64,000 nucleotides of DNA from Labrenzia sp. OB1 (GCF_001624695.1 NZ_JSEP01000003.1:62001-126000), one strand, 5' to 3'. Shown: positions 16,678 to 26,411, numbered from the stretch's first letter. A program made the numbers and translations. The notes: generated from the sequence alone by a model not told the origin.

Positions 16678-17850
16678 TTGGACCGATTGCCCCCTGCCAC
16701 GACAGTTCTTCAAGTCATCCCGGACCTGAATTCCGGCGGCGCGGAACAGACGACGCTGGATGTGGCGCGGGCCATCGTGAAGGCTGGTGGAACCGCACTG
16801 GTGGTCAGCCAGGGCGGTCAGATGGAAAGCGGTCTCACGGAGGCGGGCGCGGAACATATCCTCATGCCGGTCAAATCCAAGAACCCGCTGACGCTCCGGA
16901 AAAACGCCGGGCGGCTCGCCGCCCTGATTGCCGAGCGCAATGTCAGCATCGTGCATGCCCGAAGCCGTGCTCCGGCGTGGTCGGCCCTGTGGGCTGCCCG
17001 CCGCGCGAAGATCCCCTTCGTGACGACCTACCACGGCACCTATAATCAGTCGAACGCGCTGAAAGCATTCTACAACTCCGTCATGGCACGCGGCGATACG
17101 GTCATCGCCAACTCCCACTTCATTGCCCGGCTGATTGCCGAAAGACATCCGTTTGCCGAGGACCGGATCACCGTAATCCAGCGTGGTTCGGACCTGAACG
17201 GTCTGGACCCGGCCAATGTCAGCGCACTTCGACAGCAGGCGCTGAAAGACCAATGGGGAATTCCGGCGGGACATCCCATTATTGTGAACATTGCCCGGCT
17301 GACCGCCTGGAAGGGCCAGAAGATCGTCATTGAGGCGATGGCACGGCTGAAGGACACCAACGGCGGCGATCCAATTGCGATATTGGCCGGCGATCACCAG
17401 GGTCGCGAGAGCTATGTCGCCGAATTGAAGAAACTGATTGCCGACAACGATCTGCATGACCGCGTGCGGCTGGTCGGGCACTGCGCGGATGTGCCCGCGG
17501 CCATGGCGCTGGCGGACCTGGCGATCGTCGCCTCGACAGAACCGGAAGCCTTCGGCCGGGCTGCGGTCGAAGCTCAGGCCGCATCGGTTCCCGTCATCGT
17601 CTCGGACCTTGGAGCGGTTCCGGAAACCGTACTGGCCCCGCCCGAGGTTGCCGAAAATCAGCGGACCGGCTGGCGTGTCCCACCGGCCGACCCGGTCGCG
17701 CTGGCCGATGCGATCCAGATGGCGTTGCGTCAGGGTCCGGAAAACCGCGAGCAACTGACGGAACGGGCGCTGACCCATGTCCGGCAGAACTTTTCCGTCG
17801 AGACAATGTGCGCGAAAACGCTGGCCGTTTATGCCGGGCTCATGCCCTAG
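16678..17850 (+). CDS. Glycosyltransferase family 4
   Basis: 390-residue GT-B fold transferase. The N-terminal LQVIPDLNSGGAEQTTLD donor/acceptor region, VNIARLTAWKGQKIVIEAM linker motif, and STEPEAFGRAAVEAQA (EX7E) nucleotide-sugar site are clear. The start is TTG at 16678 with GGAGGGAAG upstream. Probably acts in cell-envelope polysaccharide or lipopolysaccharide synthesis; no sugar pathway genes flank it, so the acceptor is unknown. It overlaps thpR by 4 bp at the convergent ends. Confidence 0.9.
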   Translation: MDRLPPATTVLQVIPDLNSGGAEQTTLDVARAIVKAGGTALVVSQGGQMESGLTEAGAEHILMPVKSKNPLTLRKNAGRLAALIAERNVSIVHARSRAPAWSALWAARRAKIPFVTTYHGTYNQSNALKAFYNSVMARGDTVIANSHFIARLIAERHPFAEDRITVIQRGSDLNGLDPANVSALRQQALKDQWGIPAGHPIIVNIARLTAWKGQKIVIEAMARLKDTNGGDPIAILAGDHQGRESYVAELKKLIADNDLHDRVRLVGHCADVPAAMALADLAIVASTEPEAFGRAAVEAQAASVPVIVSDLGAVPETVLAPPEVAENQRTGWRVPPADPVALADAIQMALRQGPENREQLTERALTHVRQNFSVETMCAKTLAVYAGLMP

Positions 17851-18383
17851 GCGGCCAGCGGATAGGCCTCTTCGACAAGATAGGGCCCGCCGCCGACGCT
17901 GGCTTTGGCGGAGAACAGCACGAAGCGGCCGGCAACGAACGGCGGCGCCTGAAAATTCCCCCGTTCGCTCAGCCATTTCGCCACATCCTCGTTGGTTGAG
18001 GTTTTGCAGCGCGCCACGGTTACATGCGGGATGTATTTGCGCCGTTCCGGCGGCAGATGAATCCGCTGAAGGATACGCTCCTGCTCAGCCTGCAGCTCGG
18101 CCAGCTGCGCGGTCGGCTCGACGCGGGCCCACACCGCATGCGGCCTGCCATTTCCGAAAGAGCCCAGCCCGTTCAGCCGAATCTCGATGGGGTCCCGGCG
18201 GATCCGGTCAAGCGCCGCCACGACCTCATCGGCCGTGCGATCGTCTATGTCGCCAATGAAACGCAAGGTGAGGTGATAGTTTTCCGGGTCGATCCAGCGG
18301 GCGCCCCGAAGGCCCCCCCGGAGCATCGAAAGCATGAGTGCCGTCTGGGACGGAATCTCAAGGCCTGTAAAAAGGCGCGGCAT
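17847..18383 (-). CDS. thpR: RNA 2',3'-cyclic phosphodiesterase
   Basis: 178-residue 2H phosphoesterase (LigT/ThpR). Both signature HxT motifs are present: NYHLTLRFIG near residue 40 and YIPHVTVARC near residue 125. ATG at 18383 (MPRLFTGLEIP) has GGAGGG 7 bases upstream and fits the family start; a longer ORF to 18539 would run through the terminator hairpin. Confidence 0.92.
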   Translation of the reverse strand: MPRLFTGLEIPSQTALMLSMLRGGLRGARWIDPENYHLTLRFIGDIDDRTADEVVAALDRIRRDPIEIRLNGLGSFGNGRPHAVWARVEPTAQLAELQAEQERILQRIHLPPERRKYIPHVTVARCKTSTNEDVAKWLSERGNFQAPPFVAGRFVLFSAKASVGGGPYLVEEAYPLAA

Positions 18384-18492
18384 GGGTTTTCCCTCCGCTG
18401 TCGCTGATGAAACCCATGAGGAATCAACTTCATGAAATTCGCAAGACAAAATTGCAAGTTTCTGAATTCGCGCCCAATTTCCGTTTGCAGAG

Positions 18493-18535
18493 ACAAAAAT
18501 ACCGGATCGGCGAAAAGCCGATCCGGTATTTTTGT
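18493..18535. terminator. Strong bidirectional hairpin terminator
   Basis: A 19-bp perfect stem (ACAAAAATACCGGATCGGC and complement) with loop GAAAA has A-runs and T-runs at its base on both strands. It lies after the aldo/keto reductase gene (minus strand) and before thpR, so it separates the two units. Confidence 0.8.
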
Positions 18536-18586
18536 GCAAATTGATTCTCGTCTGAACCGGTTTTCCTTCAGCTCCGGATTGGAGCT

Positions 18587-19639
18587 TTATGGAGCCGGAT
18601 TGCCAAACTCCTGATGCAGTGCATCGATTTTTTCCAGGACATCTTCGCTCAGCTTCAGTTCGGCTGCCGCGATATCCGTCTCGAGCTGATCCATGCGGGT
18701 GGCCCCGAGGATCACCGAGGTCATGAAGCTGCGCGACATCGCGAAGGCGAGCGCCATCTGCGAAGGGTCCAGCCCTGCTTCCTTCGCAAGGTTCACATAG
18801 GCATCGAACGCCTGGATCGCGCGCGGGTCTTCGTAGCGCTGAAGTCGGTTGAAAAGGGCTTTCCTGGACCCGGCCGGCAGCGCTCCGTCACGATATTTGC
18901 CGGTGAGATATCCCTGCGCCAGCGCCGAATAGGCCAGAAGGCCGACATCCTCCCTGCGCGCGACTTCGGCCAGGTTGGTCTCGAAGGTCCGGTTGACCAG
19001 CGAATAGGCGTTCTGAATCGAGACGATGCGCGGCAAACCGTAACGCTCCGCGGCAGCAACATACTGCATGGTGCCCCAGGAACTTTCGTTGGAAATGCCG
19101 ATGTGCCGGATCTTGCCCGCCTTCACCAGGTCGGCCAGAACTTCCAGCGTGGAATCGATGCTGTTTTCATCTTCCGCCGGCTCCACGTCACTCCAGCGTG
19201 TCGGGTTAGATCCGAACCCTGAGGTGCGCCGGTCCGGCCAGTGGATCTGGTAGAGGTCGATATGGTCGGTCTGGAGATTTTTCAGGCTCCGGTCGACCGC
19301 GAATTCGATCTGCGGCCGGGTGAGCCGGCCGTGCTCTCCGTTTTCCCGAAACCAGTCCATGTCGGTGCGGCCGACAATCTTGGTCGCGACAACCACCTTG
19401 TCGCGGTTGCCGGTTTTCGCGAGCCAGGTCCCGATGATGCGCTCCGTGCGCCCCTGGGTCTCCCTGTTCGGCGGGATCGGATAGAGTTCGGCGGCGTCGA
19501 AAAAGTTGATGCCCTTGTCCAGGGCGTAATCCATCTGCGCGTGACCTTCGGCTTCCGAGTTCTGTTCTCCGAAGGTCATGGTTCCAAGGCACAGGGCGCT
19601 TACCTGCACATCCGTGCGGCCGAGACGGCGTTGTTCCAT
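18587..19639 (-). CDS. Aldo/keto reductase, Tas-like
   Basis: 350-residue (beta/alpha)8 NADPH-dependent oxidoreductase. The catalytic tetrad is visible in order: Asp in NFFDAAELYP, Tyr in the same stretch, Lys in VVVATKI and His in YQIHWPD. The NADP-binding C-terminus (VILGATRMDQLETDI) is typical. The Tas subfamily is suggested by length and the ELYPIPP motif. ATG at 19639 is favoured over 19642 by ribosome-site spacing (AGGAAATC). Confidence 0.9.
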   Translation of the reverse strand: MEQRRLGRTDVQVSALCLGTMTFGEQNSEAEGHAQMDYALDKGINFFDAAELYPIPPNRETQGRTERIIGTWLAKTGNRDKVVVATKIVGRTDMDWFRENGEHGRLTRPQIEFAVDRSLKNLQTDHIDLYQIHWPDRRTSGFGSNPTRWSDVEPAEDENSIDSTLEVLADLVKAGKIRHIGISNESSWGTMQYVAAAERYGLPRIVSIQNAYSLVNRTFETNLAEVARREDVGLLAYSALAQGYLTGKYRDGALPAGSRKALFNRLQRYEDPRAIQAFDAYVNLAKEAGLDPSQMALAFAMSRSFMTSVILGATRMDQLETDIAAAELKLSEDVLEKIDALHQEFGNPAP

Positions 19640-19707
19640 CATGATTTCCTTTGCATTGAAAAGGGCGGTGCGGAAGCGGAAAGGCCGTTGGCCTCAGCTT
19701 TCCCCCC

Positions 19708-20337
19708 TCAAGACGACTTGGCTTTGGCCAAAAGTTCTTCCACTTTCAGCAAAATGTTTTCGACGATGACGGCCACCCCCTCCGCATTGGGGTGCATACC
19801 GTCGGAAAGATTGAGATCCGGATCGAGAGCCACCCCGTCCAGAAAGAAGGGATAAAGCAGAGTATGCTGTGCAGACGCAATATCCGCATAGATCGGATCG
19901 AAGGCATCCGCGTATTCCGGCCCCAGATTGCGGGGCGCCAGCATGCCTGCAAGCAACACTTCTATACCCCGCTCTTTCAGGCGTCGGGTGATTTCTTCAA
20001 GATTTTTTTTGGTAATTTCAGGCGAAATACCCCTGAGCGCATCATTCGCTCCCAGTTCAACGATCACGGCGTCCGTATCGGGACCGACCGACCAGTCGAG
20101 TCGCGAAAGACCGCCGGACGTCGTATCTCCGGACACGCCCGCATTGACGACCTCCACCGAATGACCGCGCGCATCCAGTACTTTCTGAAGCTGTTCGGGA
20201 AACCCTTCTTCGGGTGCGAGCTGGTATCCGGCTGACAGGCTGTCGCCCAGAACCACCAGTTTCAGATCCGCTGAATGAGCCGCAACGGGGACCAGAAAAA
20301 AAGCCACCGCACATAGAAGGGGAATTAACCGGTTCAC
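19708..20337 (-). CDS. Periplasmic GDSL (SGNH) arylesterase/lysophospholipase, TesA type
   Basis: 209 residues with an N-terminal signal peptide (cleavage after VAAHS). The SGNH blocks are complete: GDSLSAGYQ (Ser), SGDTTSGG (Gly), GANDALRG (Asn) and DGMHPNAEG (Asp/His). It is divergent from the YbbA/YbbP pair, an arrangement conserved in proteobacteria with TesA, although there is no direct proof that the genes act together. Confidence 0.92.
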   Translation of the reverse strand: MNRLIPLLCAVAFFLVPVAAHSADLKLVVLGDSLSAGYQLAPEEGFPEQLQKVLDARGHSVEVVNAGVSGDTTSGGLSRLDWSVGPDTDAVIVELGANDALRGISPEITKKNLEEITRRLKERGIEVLLAGMLAPRNLGPEYADAFDPIYADIASAQHTLLYPFFLDGVALDPDLNLSDGMHPNAEGVAVIVENILLKVEELLAKAKSS

Positions 20338-20457
20338 ACTAACCCTCTTTCAGGACTGGAAGACGCGTCACATCAGGCCCATATGGTCGCAAAGCTTCCC
20401 ATTGTCGAGGGCACGCATCTGTCAGGAAGACGATCGCACGCCTGTTGTAAAGGTCAG

Positions 20458-21177
20458 ATGATGACAAATTCGCCCGCGATCGCCTTGAAAAACGTCCACC
20501 TGACCCTCGGAGACGGAGCCGGTCGGGTACATATCCTCAAGGGGATCGACCTGCGGATCGAAAAGGGATCGTCCGTTGGCCTCGTCGGTCCCTCCGGCTC
20601 GGGCAAGTCGACTCTCCTGATGGTAATGGCCGGTCTGGAGCGGGCCGATGAAGGCACCGTTCAGGTCGCCGGCTCCGAACTCGGACCGCTTTCCGAAGAC
20701 AGGCTGGCGCAGTTCAGGGGCCGCAATGTCGGCATTATATTTCAGTCCTTCCATCTTGTTCCCAACATGACCGCCCTGGAAAACGTTGCCGTGCCGCTGG
20801 AGCTCGCCGGAGATCCGCAGGCCTTCGACAAGGCCAAATCCGAACTCGACGCGGTCGGGCTCGGTCACCGGATGCATCATTATCCCGCGCAGATGTCAGG
20901 TGGCGAGCAGCAGCGTGTCGCGGTTGCCCGTGCCCTGGTGGTGGAACCGGAAATCCTCATCGCCGACGAGCCGACGGGCAATCTGGACGACTCGACGGGC
21001 AGTCAGATCGTGGACCTCATGTTCACGGCCCAGCGCGAACGCAAGACAACGCTCGTTCTGGTGACCCATGACCCGGCCCTGGCAACGAGATGCGACCGCG
21101 TGATCCGCGTCCGCTCCGGCGAAATCGACGAGGCCGGGACCACCGGGGCCGACGCGCAGCAAGAGGTTTCCGCATGA
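20458..21177 (+). CDS. ybbA: ABC transporter ATP-binding protein YbbA-like
   Basis: 239-residue MacB/LolD-type ATPase. Walker A is GPSGSGKST, the signature is [15 protein letters not shown], Walker B is ILIADEPTG and the H-loop is VTHDP. The ATG at 20458 (or 20461) follows AAAGG, so the upstream extension to 20383 is not needed. It overlaps the permease by 4 bp (ATGA), so the two are co-translated. Confidence 0.92.
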   Translation: MMTNSPAIALKNVHLTLGDGAGRVHILKGIDLRIEKGSSVGLVGPSGSGKSTLLMVMAGLERADEGTVQVAGSELGPLSEDRLAQFRGRNVGIIFQSFHLVPNMTALENVAVPLELAGDPQAFDKAKSELDAVGLGHRMHHYPAQMSGGEQQRVAVARALVVEPEILIADEPTGNLDDSTGSQIVDLMFTAQRERKTTLVLVTHDPALATRCDRVIRVRSGEIDEAGTTGADAQQEVSA

Positions 21178-23756
21178 GCGGCTTCGTTCCAGGGCATGCC
21201 CGTACCGGCAACCAGACCTTCGCCCTGGAGACCCGCTTCGCCCTTCGCGAACTGCGCGGCGGCCTCAAGGGATTCTACATATTCATCGCCTGCATCGCCC
21301 TCGGTGTAGCCGCCATCGCCGGGGTTACCTCGGTGTCCCGCGCCCTCACCGAAGGAATATCAAGGGAAGGCCAGTCAATTCTGGGCGGCGACCTCTCTTT
21401 CTCCCTGATACACCGCGAAGCCGAACCGGAGCAGGTCGATTTTCTGAAAACCCTGGGAACCGTATCGCGCGCAGCCACCTTGCGGGCGATGTCGCGCAAG
21501 ACCGACAGCAGCGATCAGGCGCTGGTGGAACTGAAAGCCGTCGACGGCGTTTATCCGCTCTACGGCTCTCTCGACCTCGCCTCCGGCCAGCCGCTGGCGG
21601 CAGCGCTGTCCAAGCAGGACGGCGTCTGGGGCGCCGCCGCGGATCTGGCGCTGCTTGCACGCCTCGATGTCGCCGTCGGCGACACCCTGGCCCTCGGCCG
21701 GACAACGGTGCGTATCACTGACGTTATCGAAGCCGAACCCGACAAGCTGTCAGGCGGGCTGGAATTCGGTCCGCGTCTGATGATTTCCGACGCGGCAATT
21801 GCCGACACCGGGCTCATCCAGCCCGGCAGCCTGGTGCGCTGGCATTATCGTGTCCGCATGAACCCGGCTCCGGATATTCAGGACCTCGACGCGATCGTGG
21901 AAGACTCCGAGCGCGCACATCCTGACGCGGGCTGGCGGGTGCGCTCGCGCGCCAACGCCTCGCCCGGTCTGCAGCGCAGCATCGGACGTTTCGCGCAGTT
22001 CCTGACCCTCGTCGGCCTCACAGCGCTGGTCGTTGGCGGCCTCGGCGTTGCCAATGCCATCCGCGCCTATCTGGAAACCAAACGCGAGGTCATCGCCAGT
22101 TTCAAATGTCTCGGCGCCACCGGCGGCTTCGTCTTCCAGATTTACCTGGTGCAGATGCTGATCCTGGCCCTGATCGGCATAGGCATCGGTCTTGTCGTTG
22201 GCGCAATTCTTCCATTCGCGGCGGCGGCCGCCTTGTCCGGTGTCCTGCCGATACAGCTTGCGGCGAACATTTATCCGGCGGAATTGGGTCTTGGCCTTGC
22301 CTATGGTCTGTTGACGGCGCTCGCCTTCGCGCTCTGGCCCCTTGGCCGGGCACATGACGTCCCGCCAACTGCATTGTTCCGCGATATCGTTTCCGGTGGA
22401 CCGAAGTTTCCACGCAAGCGCTACCTCGCCGCGACCCTGGTCACCGTCCTCGTCCTTGCGGCTATTGCCATCGGGCTGTCTCACGACCAGCGCATGGCGG
22501 GCATCTATATCGCCGCCACGGGCGGGGCCTTCGTCCTCCTGGTCGTTGTTGCCCGCATGATCATGTCCACCGCCCGGCGGCTGCCAACCGTCCGCTCGAC
22601 GGAACTGCGGCTGGCCATCGCCAACATCCACCGGCCCGGGGCGCTGACGCCTTCGGTGGTACTGTCCCTCGGCCTCGGCCTGTCTCTGCTGGTGGCCCTT
22701 GCGCTGATCGACGGCAACCTGCGCCGCGAACTGACCGCGACCATTGCCGACGAGGCCCCAAGCTTCTTCTTCGTCGATATTCAAAGTCACGAGCGCGATG
22801 CCTTCGAGGCGCTCCTGAGGCAGGACGCCCCGGATGCTGCCTTGCAGAGCGTTCCCATGCTGCGCGGACGGATCGTCAACCTGAACGGCGTTCCCTCTGA
22901 CGAGTTCACCCCTGCAAGGGACGGTTCCGGCTGGGTCTTGCGCGGAGATCGCGGCATCACCTATCAGGCGGAAATACCGGAGAATTCAAAACTGGCGGAA
23001 GGGTCCTGGTGGCCGCAGGATTATGCCGGGCCTCCGCTGTTGTCCTTCGACGCGGAAGCCGCCGCAGATCTCGGCATCGGCATCGGCGACAAGATCACGG
23101 TCAATGTGCTCGGGCGCGAACTGACCGCCGAGATCGCCAATCTCCGGGACGTGGAATGGCAGTCGCTGGCGATCAATTTCGTCATGGTGTTCTCGCCCAA
23201 CACCTTCGCAGGCGCTCCGCATGCCCATCTGATGACCCTCGGCTGGGACGACGACGTTCCACAGGAGACGGAACTGGACCTGCTGAAGGCCGTGTCCAGC
23301 GTTTTCCCGACGGTCACCGCCATTCGCGTCAAGGATGCGATTTCCCAGGTGAACGATCTGGTGGCTCAACTGGCCTGGGCCATTCGCGGCGCAAGCTCGA
23401 TCACCCTGATCGCAAGCGTGCTGGTGCTGGCTGGAGCGCTTGCCGCCGGCCATCGCAGCCGCATCTACGACGCGGTTATCCTGAAAACCCTCGGGGCGAC
23501 CAGAACCCGGCTGATCGTTGCCTATGGTCTGGAATACGCTATCTTGGGGCTGGTGACCGCAGTGTTCGCGCTGGTCGCGGGCGGCATCGCCGCCTGGTAT
23601 GTGATCACGCAGATCATGGGCGGATCCTTTGTGCTGATGCCGGTGACAGCCGCGGGCGCGGCCCTGATTGCACTGATCCTGACGGTCGGTTTCGGCCTTG
23701 TCGGGACCTGGCGGATACTCGGCGAAAAACCGGCTCCGGTCCTCCGGAATCTGTGA
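21174..23756 (+). CDS. ybbP: FtsX-like ABC permease, YbbP family
   Basis: 860 residues with about ten membrane helices. It has the YbbP layout: an N-terminal helix (FYIFIACIALGVAAIAGV), a periplasmic MacB-type domain, a pair of FtsX helices (about 240-400), further helices, a second periplasmic domain and a final FtsX block. ATG at 21174 overlaps the YbbA stop. Proposed to handle lipids or lipoproteins with YbbA and the TesA esterase; the exact substrate is unknown in general. Confidence 0.9.
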   Translation: MSGFVPGHARTGNQTFALETRFALRELRGGLKGFYIFIACIALGVAAIAGVTSVSRALTEGISREGQSILGGDLSFSLIHREAEPEQVDFLKTLGTVSRAATLRAMSRKTDSSDQALVELKAVDGVYPLYGSLDLASGQPLAAALSKQDGVWGAAADLALLARLDVAVGDTLALGRTTVRITDVIEAEPDKLSGGLEFGPRLMISDAAIADTGLIQPGSLVRWHYRVRMNPAPDIQDLDAIVEDSERAHPDAGWRVRSRANASPGLQRSIGRFAQFLTLVGLTALVVGGLGVANAIRAYLETKREVIASFKCLGATGGFVFQIYLVQMLILALIGIGIGLVVGAILPFAAAAALSGVLPIQLAANIYPAELGLGLAYGLLTALAFALWPLGRAHDVPPTALFRDIVSGGPKFPRKRYLAATLVTVLVLAAIAIGLSHDQRMAGIYIAATGGAFVLLVVVARMIMSTARRLPTVRSTELRLAIANIHRPGALTPSVVLSLGLGLSLLVALALIDGNLRRELTATIADEAPSFFFVDIQSHERDAFEALLRQDAPDAALQSVPMLRGRIVNLNGVPSDEFTPARDGSGWVLRGDRGITYQAEIPENSKLAEGSWWPQDYAGPPLLSFDAEAAADLGIGIGDKITVNVLGRELTAEIANLRDVEWQSLAINFVMVFSPNTFAGAPHAHLMTLGWDDDVPQETELDLLKAVSSVFPTVTAIRVKDAISQVNDLVAQLAWAIRGASSITLIASVLVLAGALAAGHRSRIYDAVILKTLGATRTRLIVAYGLEYAILGLVTAVFALVAGGIAAWYVITQIMGGSFVLMPVTAAGAALIALILTVGFGLVGTWRILGEKPAPVLRNL

Positions 23757-23836
23757 AATTGGAGCGAGAATCTTAAGTATATTGGTAATTCTTGCGGTAA
23801 GCGGGCCAGAATAACGAAAATTTCAGAATTCCCGGC

Positions 23837-23865
23837 TTGTGCTCGGCTCCGCAATTTCCCATATG
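23837..23865 (+). promoter_or_regulatory. Possible sigma-70-type promoter of the Bax-inhibitor gene
   Basis: TTGTGC and CATATG lie 17 bases apart, about 65 bp before the start codon. The -10 match is weak. Confidence 0.3.
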
Positions 23866-23930
23866 TTGAGAGAGTTGTGTTGCCTGCGATGTCGCATGCA
23901 ATGTCTATCTAAGAGGGGATCTTAACGACC

Positions 23931-24713
23931 ATGTCGACCTTTGACCGTCAACCTCAAGGCGCCTACCAGGTCGCCGGCACACGCGCAGAGGCCGGCATCG
24001 ACCAGGGCCTGCGGACCTATATGCTGGGCGTCTACAACTACATGACCATCGGCCTCGCGCTGACCGGCTTCCTGGCGTTGCTGACCGCAACGATGGCCAC
24101 GACCACCGATCAGAGCGCAGCCGTCGCCAGCCTCGGCAACGGACGCATGCTGACGCAGCTTGGTGTCGCCATCTATGGCAGCCCGCTGAAATGGCTCGTG
24201 ATGCTGGCACCGCTTGGTATGGTGATGTGGTTGTCTTTCCGGATTCAGTCCATGAGCGCCTCTGCCGCACGGACCATGTTCCTGGTCTATTCCGCAGTGA
24301 TGGGTATTTCCCTGTCCTCGATTTTCCTGGTCTACACGCCGGGCTCGATCGCACAGGTATTCTTCATCACCGCCGCATCTTTCGGCGCGCTGAGCCTTTA
24401 TGGCTACACCACGAAGAAGGACCTGTCCGCCATGGGCAAGTTCCTTTTCATGGGCCTGATCGGCATTCTCATCGCAATGGTCGTCAACTGGTTCATGGCG
24501 TCCGCCGCCCTCCAGTTCGCGATCTCGGTGATCGGCGTTCTGGTTTTCGCCGGCCTGACTGCCTATGACACGCAGCAGATCAAGGAAATGTACTACGAAG
24601 GTGACAGCAGCGAAGTTGCCACCAAGAAGTCCGTGATGGGCGCCCTGCGTCTCTACCTCGACTTCATCAACATGTTCCTGTTCATGCTGCAGCTGTTCGG
24701 AAACCGGAACTGA
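23931..24713 (+). CDS. Bax inhibitor-1/YccA family protein
   Basis: 260 residues with seven membrane helices. The GLAYDTQQIKEMY-like motif (here GLTAYDTQQIKEMYYEG) is the family signature. Family members act in calcium leak and membrane protein quality control; the bacterial role here is not established. It has a strong ribosome site (GAGGGG) and its own terminator. Confidence 0.93.
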   Translation: MSTFDRQPQGAYQVAGTRAEAGIDQGLRTYMLGVYNYMTIGLALTGFLALLTATMATTTDQSAAVASLGNGRMLTQLGVAIYGSPLKWLVMLAPLGMVMWLSFRIQSMSASAARTMFLVYSAVMGISLSSIFLVYTPGSIAQVFFITAASFGALSLYGYTTKKDLSAMGKFLFMGLIGILIAMVVNWFMASAALQFAISVIGVLVFAGLTAYDTQQIKEMYYEGDSSEVATKKSVMGALRLYLDFINMFLFMLQLFGNRN

Positions 24714-24744
24714 TCCGGCAGACGCATCACTCAAGATATCGTGG

Positions 24745-24774
24745 AAAGGCCCGGCATTTGCCGGGCCTTTTTCG
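24745..24774 (+). terminator. Terminator of the Bax-inhibitor gene
   Basis: An 11-bp perfect stem (AAAGGCCCGGC, loop ATTT) is followed by T-rich sequence, about 30 bp after the stop codon. Confidence 0.88.
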
Positions 24775-24931
24775 TTCCATGCAAAAGCTGCTTTGACTAA
24801 AAGAACACTGTCTGGCCAGCATTTTCTGCTAGTCTTTGATCCTGCCAGTTTGTTCGCGACAGCAGCCGGTTGGGTGTCGCCGCTCCGGAGCAGCTCCCGT
24901 CCTCTTTTCCGCAAGCGACAATCAGAGCCTG

Positions 24932-25588
24932 ATGCACGATACCCGGAAGCAGACTACAGACCTCGACACATTGACGGCGCGGCTGCGCGAAAAGATGCGG
25001 CACAACGGCATCACGATAGCAGCTGTCAGCGGCTTTGCCGGGGCTGGAAAAACCACGCTGTGCCGGTCAATCCTGAAAGCGCTTCCCGACACGGCATATC
25101 ACTTCGAATGCGACCGGTTTTCCCGCTACAGCTTCAAGGAACGTGAAAAACGCATCGCGGAGCAAATGGCCGGCAGCGACAAGTCCGCCGCCGATGAGCA
25201 AAACCCTCTGCACTGGTACGACTGGAGCGAAATCGAAAAGGCACTCAGCGCTCTGCGCAAGGGACGGCGTTTCGATTTCAGCCGTGCCTGGAATCCGGCA
25301 TCCGGGGAGTTGGATGCACATTACGCATTGCATCTCGGGGAGGATGAACCGGTCCTTGTGCTGTGCGACGGCATCTTCCTGTTGCACGAGCCCGTCAGAG
25401 ACTGGTTCGATGCAACCATATTCGTCGACTGTCCCGCGCCGCTTCGGAAGTTCCGTGGCCGGCGCCGGACAAAGGATCCGGAGCGGCATGCCTATATGAT
25501 GCACCTGGAACGGACGTTTGGTGAGCCCTACTTCCGGGATTTCTCATCCTGCGCGGACAACCTCTACAGAGTTGACGCTTCACCTTGA
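24932..25588 (+). CDS. Uridine kinase-like P-loop NTPase
   Basis: 218 residues. The Walker A is GFAGAGKTT, a DRFSRYS segment follows the first strands, and a LCDGIFLLHEP region and GRRRTKD lid resemble the uridine kinase/phosphoribulokinase superfamily. ATG at 24932 gives the usual distance to the P-loop; the ORF runs further upstream without conserved residues. The true substrate is uncertain. It converges on the DUF2794 gene. Confidence 0.7.
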   Translation: MHDTRKQTTDLDTLTARLREKMRHNGITIAAVSGFAGAGKTTLCRSILKALPDTAYHFECDRFSRYSFKEREKRIAEQMAGSDKSAADEQNPLHWYDWSEIEKALSALRKGRRFDFSRAWNPASGELDAHYALHLGEDEPVLVLCDGIFLLHEPVRDWFDATIFVDCPAPLRKFRGRRRTKDPERHAYMMHLERTFGEPYFRDFSSCADNLYRVDASP

Positions 25589-25598
25589 GACGCGGCCA

Positions 25599-25988
25599 TC
25601 AGGCCCGCACGACCCGCAAGTGTTTCTTTTTCTCCAGAACCCTGAGAACCTGCGCCAGGTCCTGGCCGCGCTTGAGGATCACGCCTCCCGTAGCGACAAC
25701 AGAATAGGCCCCCTGACGCTTGGCCAGCTTCGGATCTTTTTCGATCCGGTAAAGCGGCATTTCCGAAGTCCGCCGGAACACCGAGAAAACAGCCTTGTCT
25801 TTCAGAAGGTCGATGGCATAGTCCCGCCACTCGCCATCCGCGACCATGCGGCCGTACAGCCTGAGGATCGTATCGAGTTCGCGCCGGTTGAAGGCGACGA
25901 TGGGTTTTGGAGGGGGAGCCGGTTGGCTTTGCGGCAACGGGTTGACACCCGCACCGCGATGAAACGCGCTATCATCGGCTTCGCTCAT
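25599..25988 (-). CDS. DUF2794 family protein
   Basis: 129 residues. The block VAFNRRELDTILRLYGRMVADGEWRDYAID matches the DUF2794 family, restricted to alphaproteobacteria and of unknown function. ATG at 25988 has a GGAGGCGGA ribosome site, so the longer frame to 26018 is rejected. The family supports the alphaproteobacterial assignment. Confidence 0.88.
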   Translation of the reverse strand: MSEADDSAFHRGAGVNPLPQSQPAPPPKPIVAFNRRELDTILRLYGRMVADGEWRDYAIDLLKDKAVFSVFRRTSEMPLYRIEKDPKLAKRQGAYSVVATGGVILKRGQDLAQVLRVLEKKKHLRVVRA

Positions 25989-26252
25989 TCCGCCTCCATT
26001 CCGTTTGCGGTTTCGCAATGATCAGGAACATCCCGCCAAAAGGATTTTCTGTCACCTGGCTGTTATGATGCGTCGGCTTTTGCCCCAATGGCAAGTCTGC
26101 AAATCCGAAACGACCCTTTCCGTCGCCGATATCGGTAAACTTGTCATGAATTTTCCTGCGGACAACGTCAAAAAGGACGTAACGGAACTTTGCCCAGAAA
26201 GAATGCCGATATTTCCTTGATTTTGCCGCAATCCAGCCCTTGGCGAGCCATT
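25989..26252. other. Intergenic region upstream of the candidate sRNA
   Basis: This non-coding stretch lies between DUF2794 and the sRNA. Overlapping short ORFs on both strands (26005-26220, 26052-26264) look non-coding. It holds the promoter of the DUF2794 gene. Confidence 0.5.
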
Positions 26253-26280
26253 TTGACTTACCATATTAGCTTCATACCCT
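26253..26280 (+). promoter_or_regulatory. Candidate promoter of the sRNA
   Basis: TTGACT at 26253-26258 and TACCCT at 26275-26280 are 16 bases apart, placing a start near 26287. Confidence 0.4.
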
Positions 26281-26286
26281 GATGGG

Positions 26287-26411
26287 TGTGGTCAGTGGAA
26301 GCTGCGGAATGCATTAGCCCCCCAGCCCCCCGTGGTTTCTTACCGGCCAGCCAGATTTTATGAGTCAAACATCAGGGCAACTGAAGGGCCGGCGCCATGC
26401 CGGCCCTTTTC
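26287..26411 (+). ncRNA. Candidate C-rich trans-acting small RNA
   Basis: Between DUF2794 and the MocR gene there is a promoter-like pair, about 125 transcribed bases with no convincing ORF, and a Rho-independent terminator: a 10-bp perfect stem AAGGGCCGGC with loop GCCAT at 26384-26408, then TTTTC. The body contains a C-rich single-stranded-looking stretch, AGCCCCCCAGCCCCCC, at about 26316-26331. Rhizobial sRNAs that pair with ribosome sites often expose C-rich motifs. I cannot name a family. Confidence 0.5.

Noticed and set aside
26005-26264. Short ORFs on both strands between DUF2794 and the sRNA
   Set aside because: They overlap each other on opposite strands, lack ribosome sites and family features.
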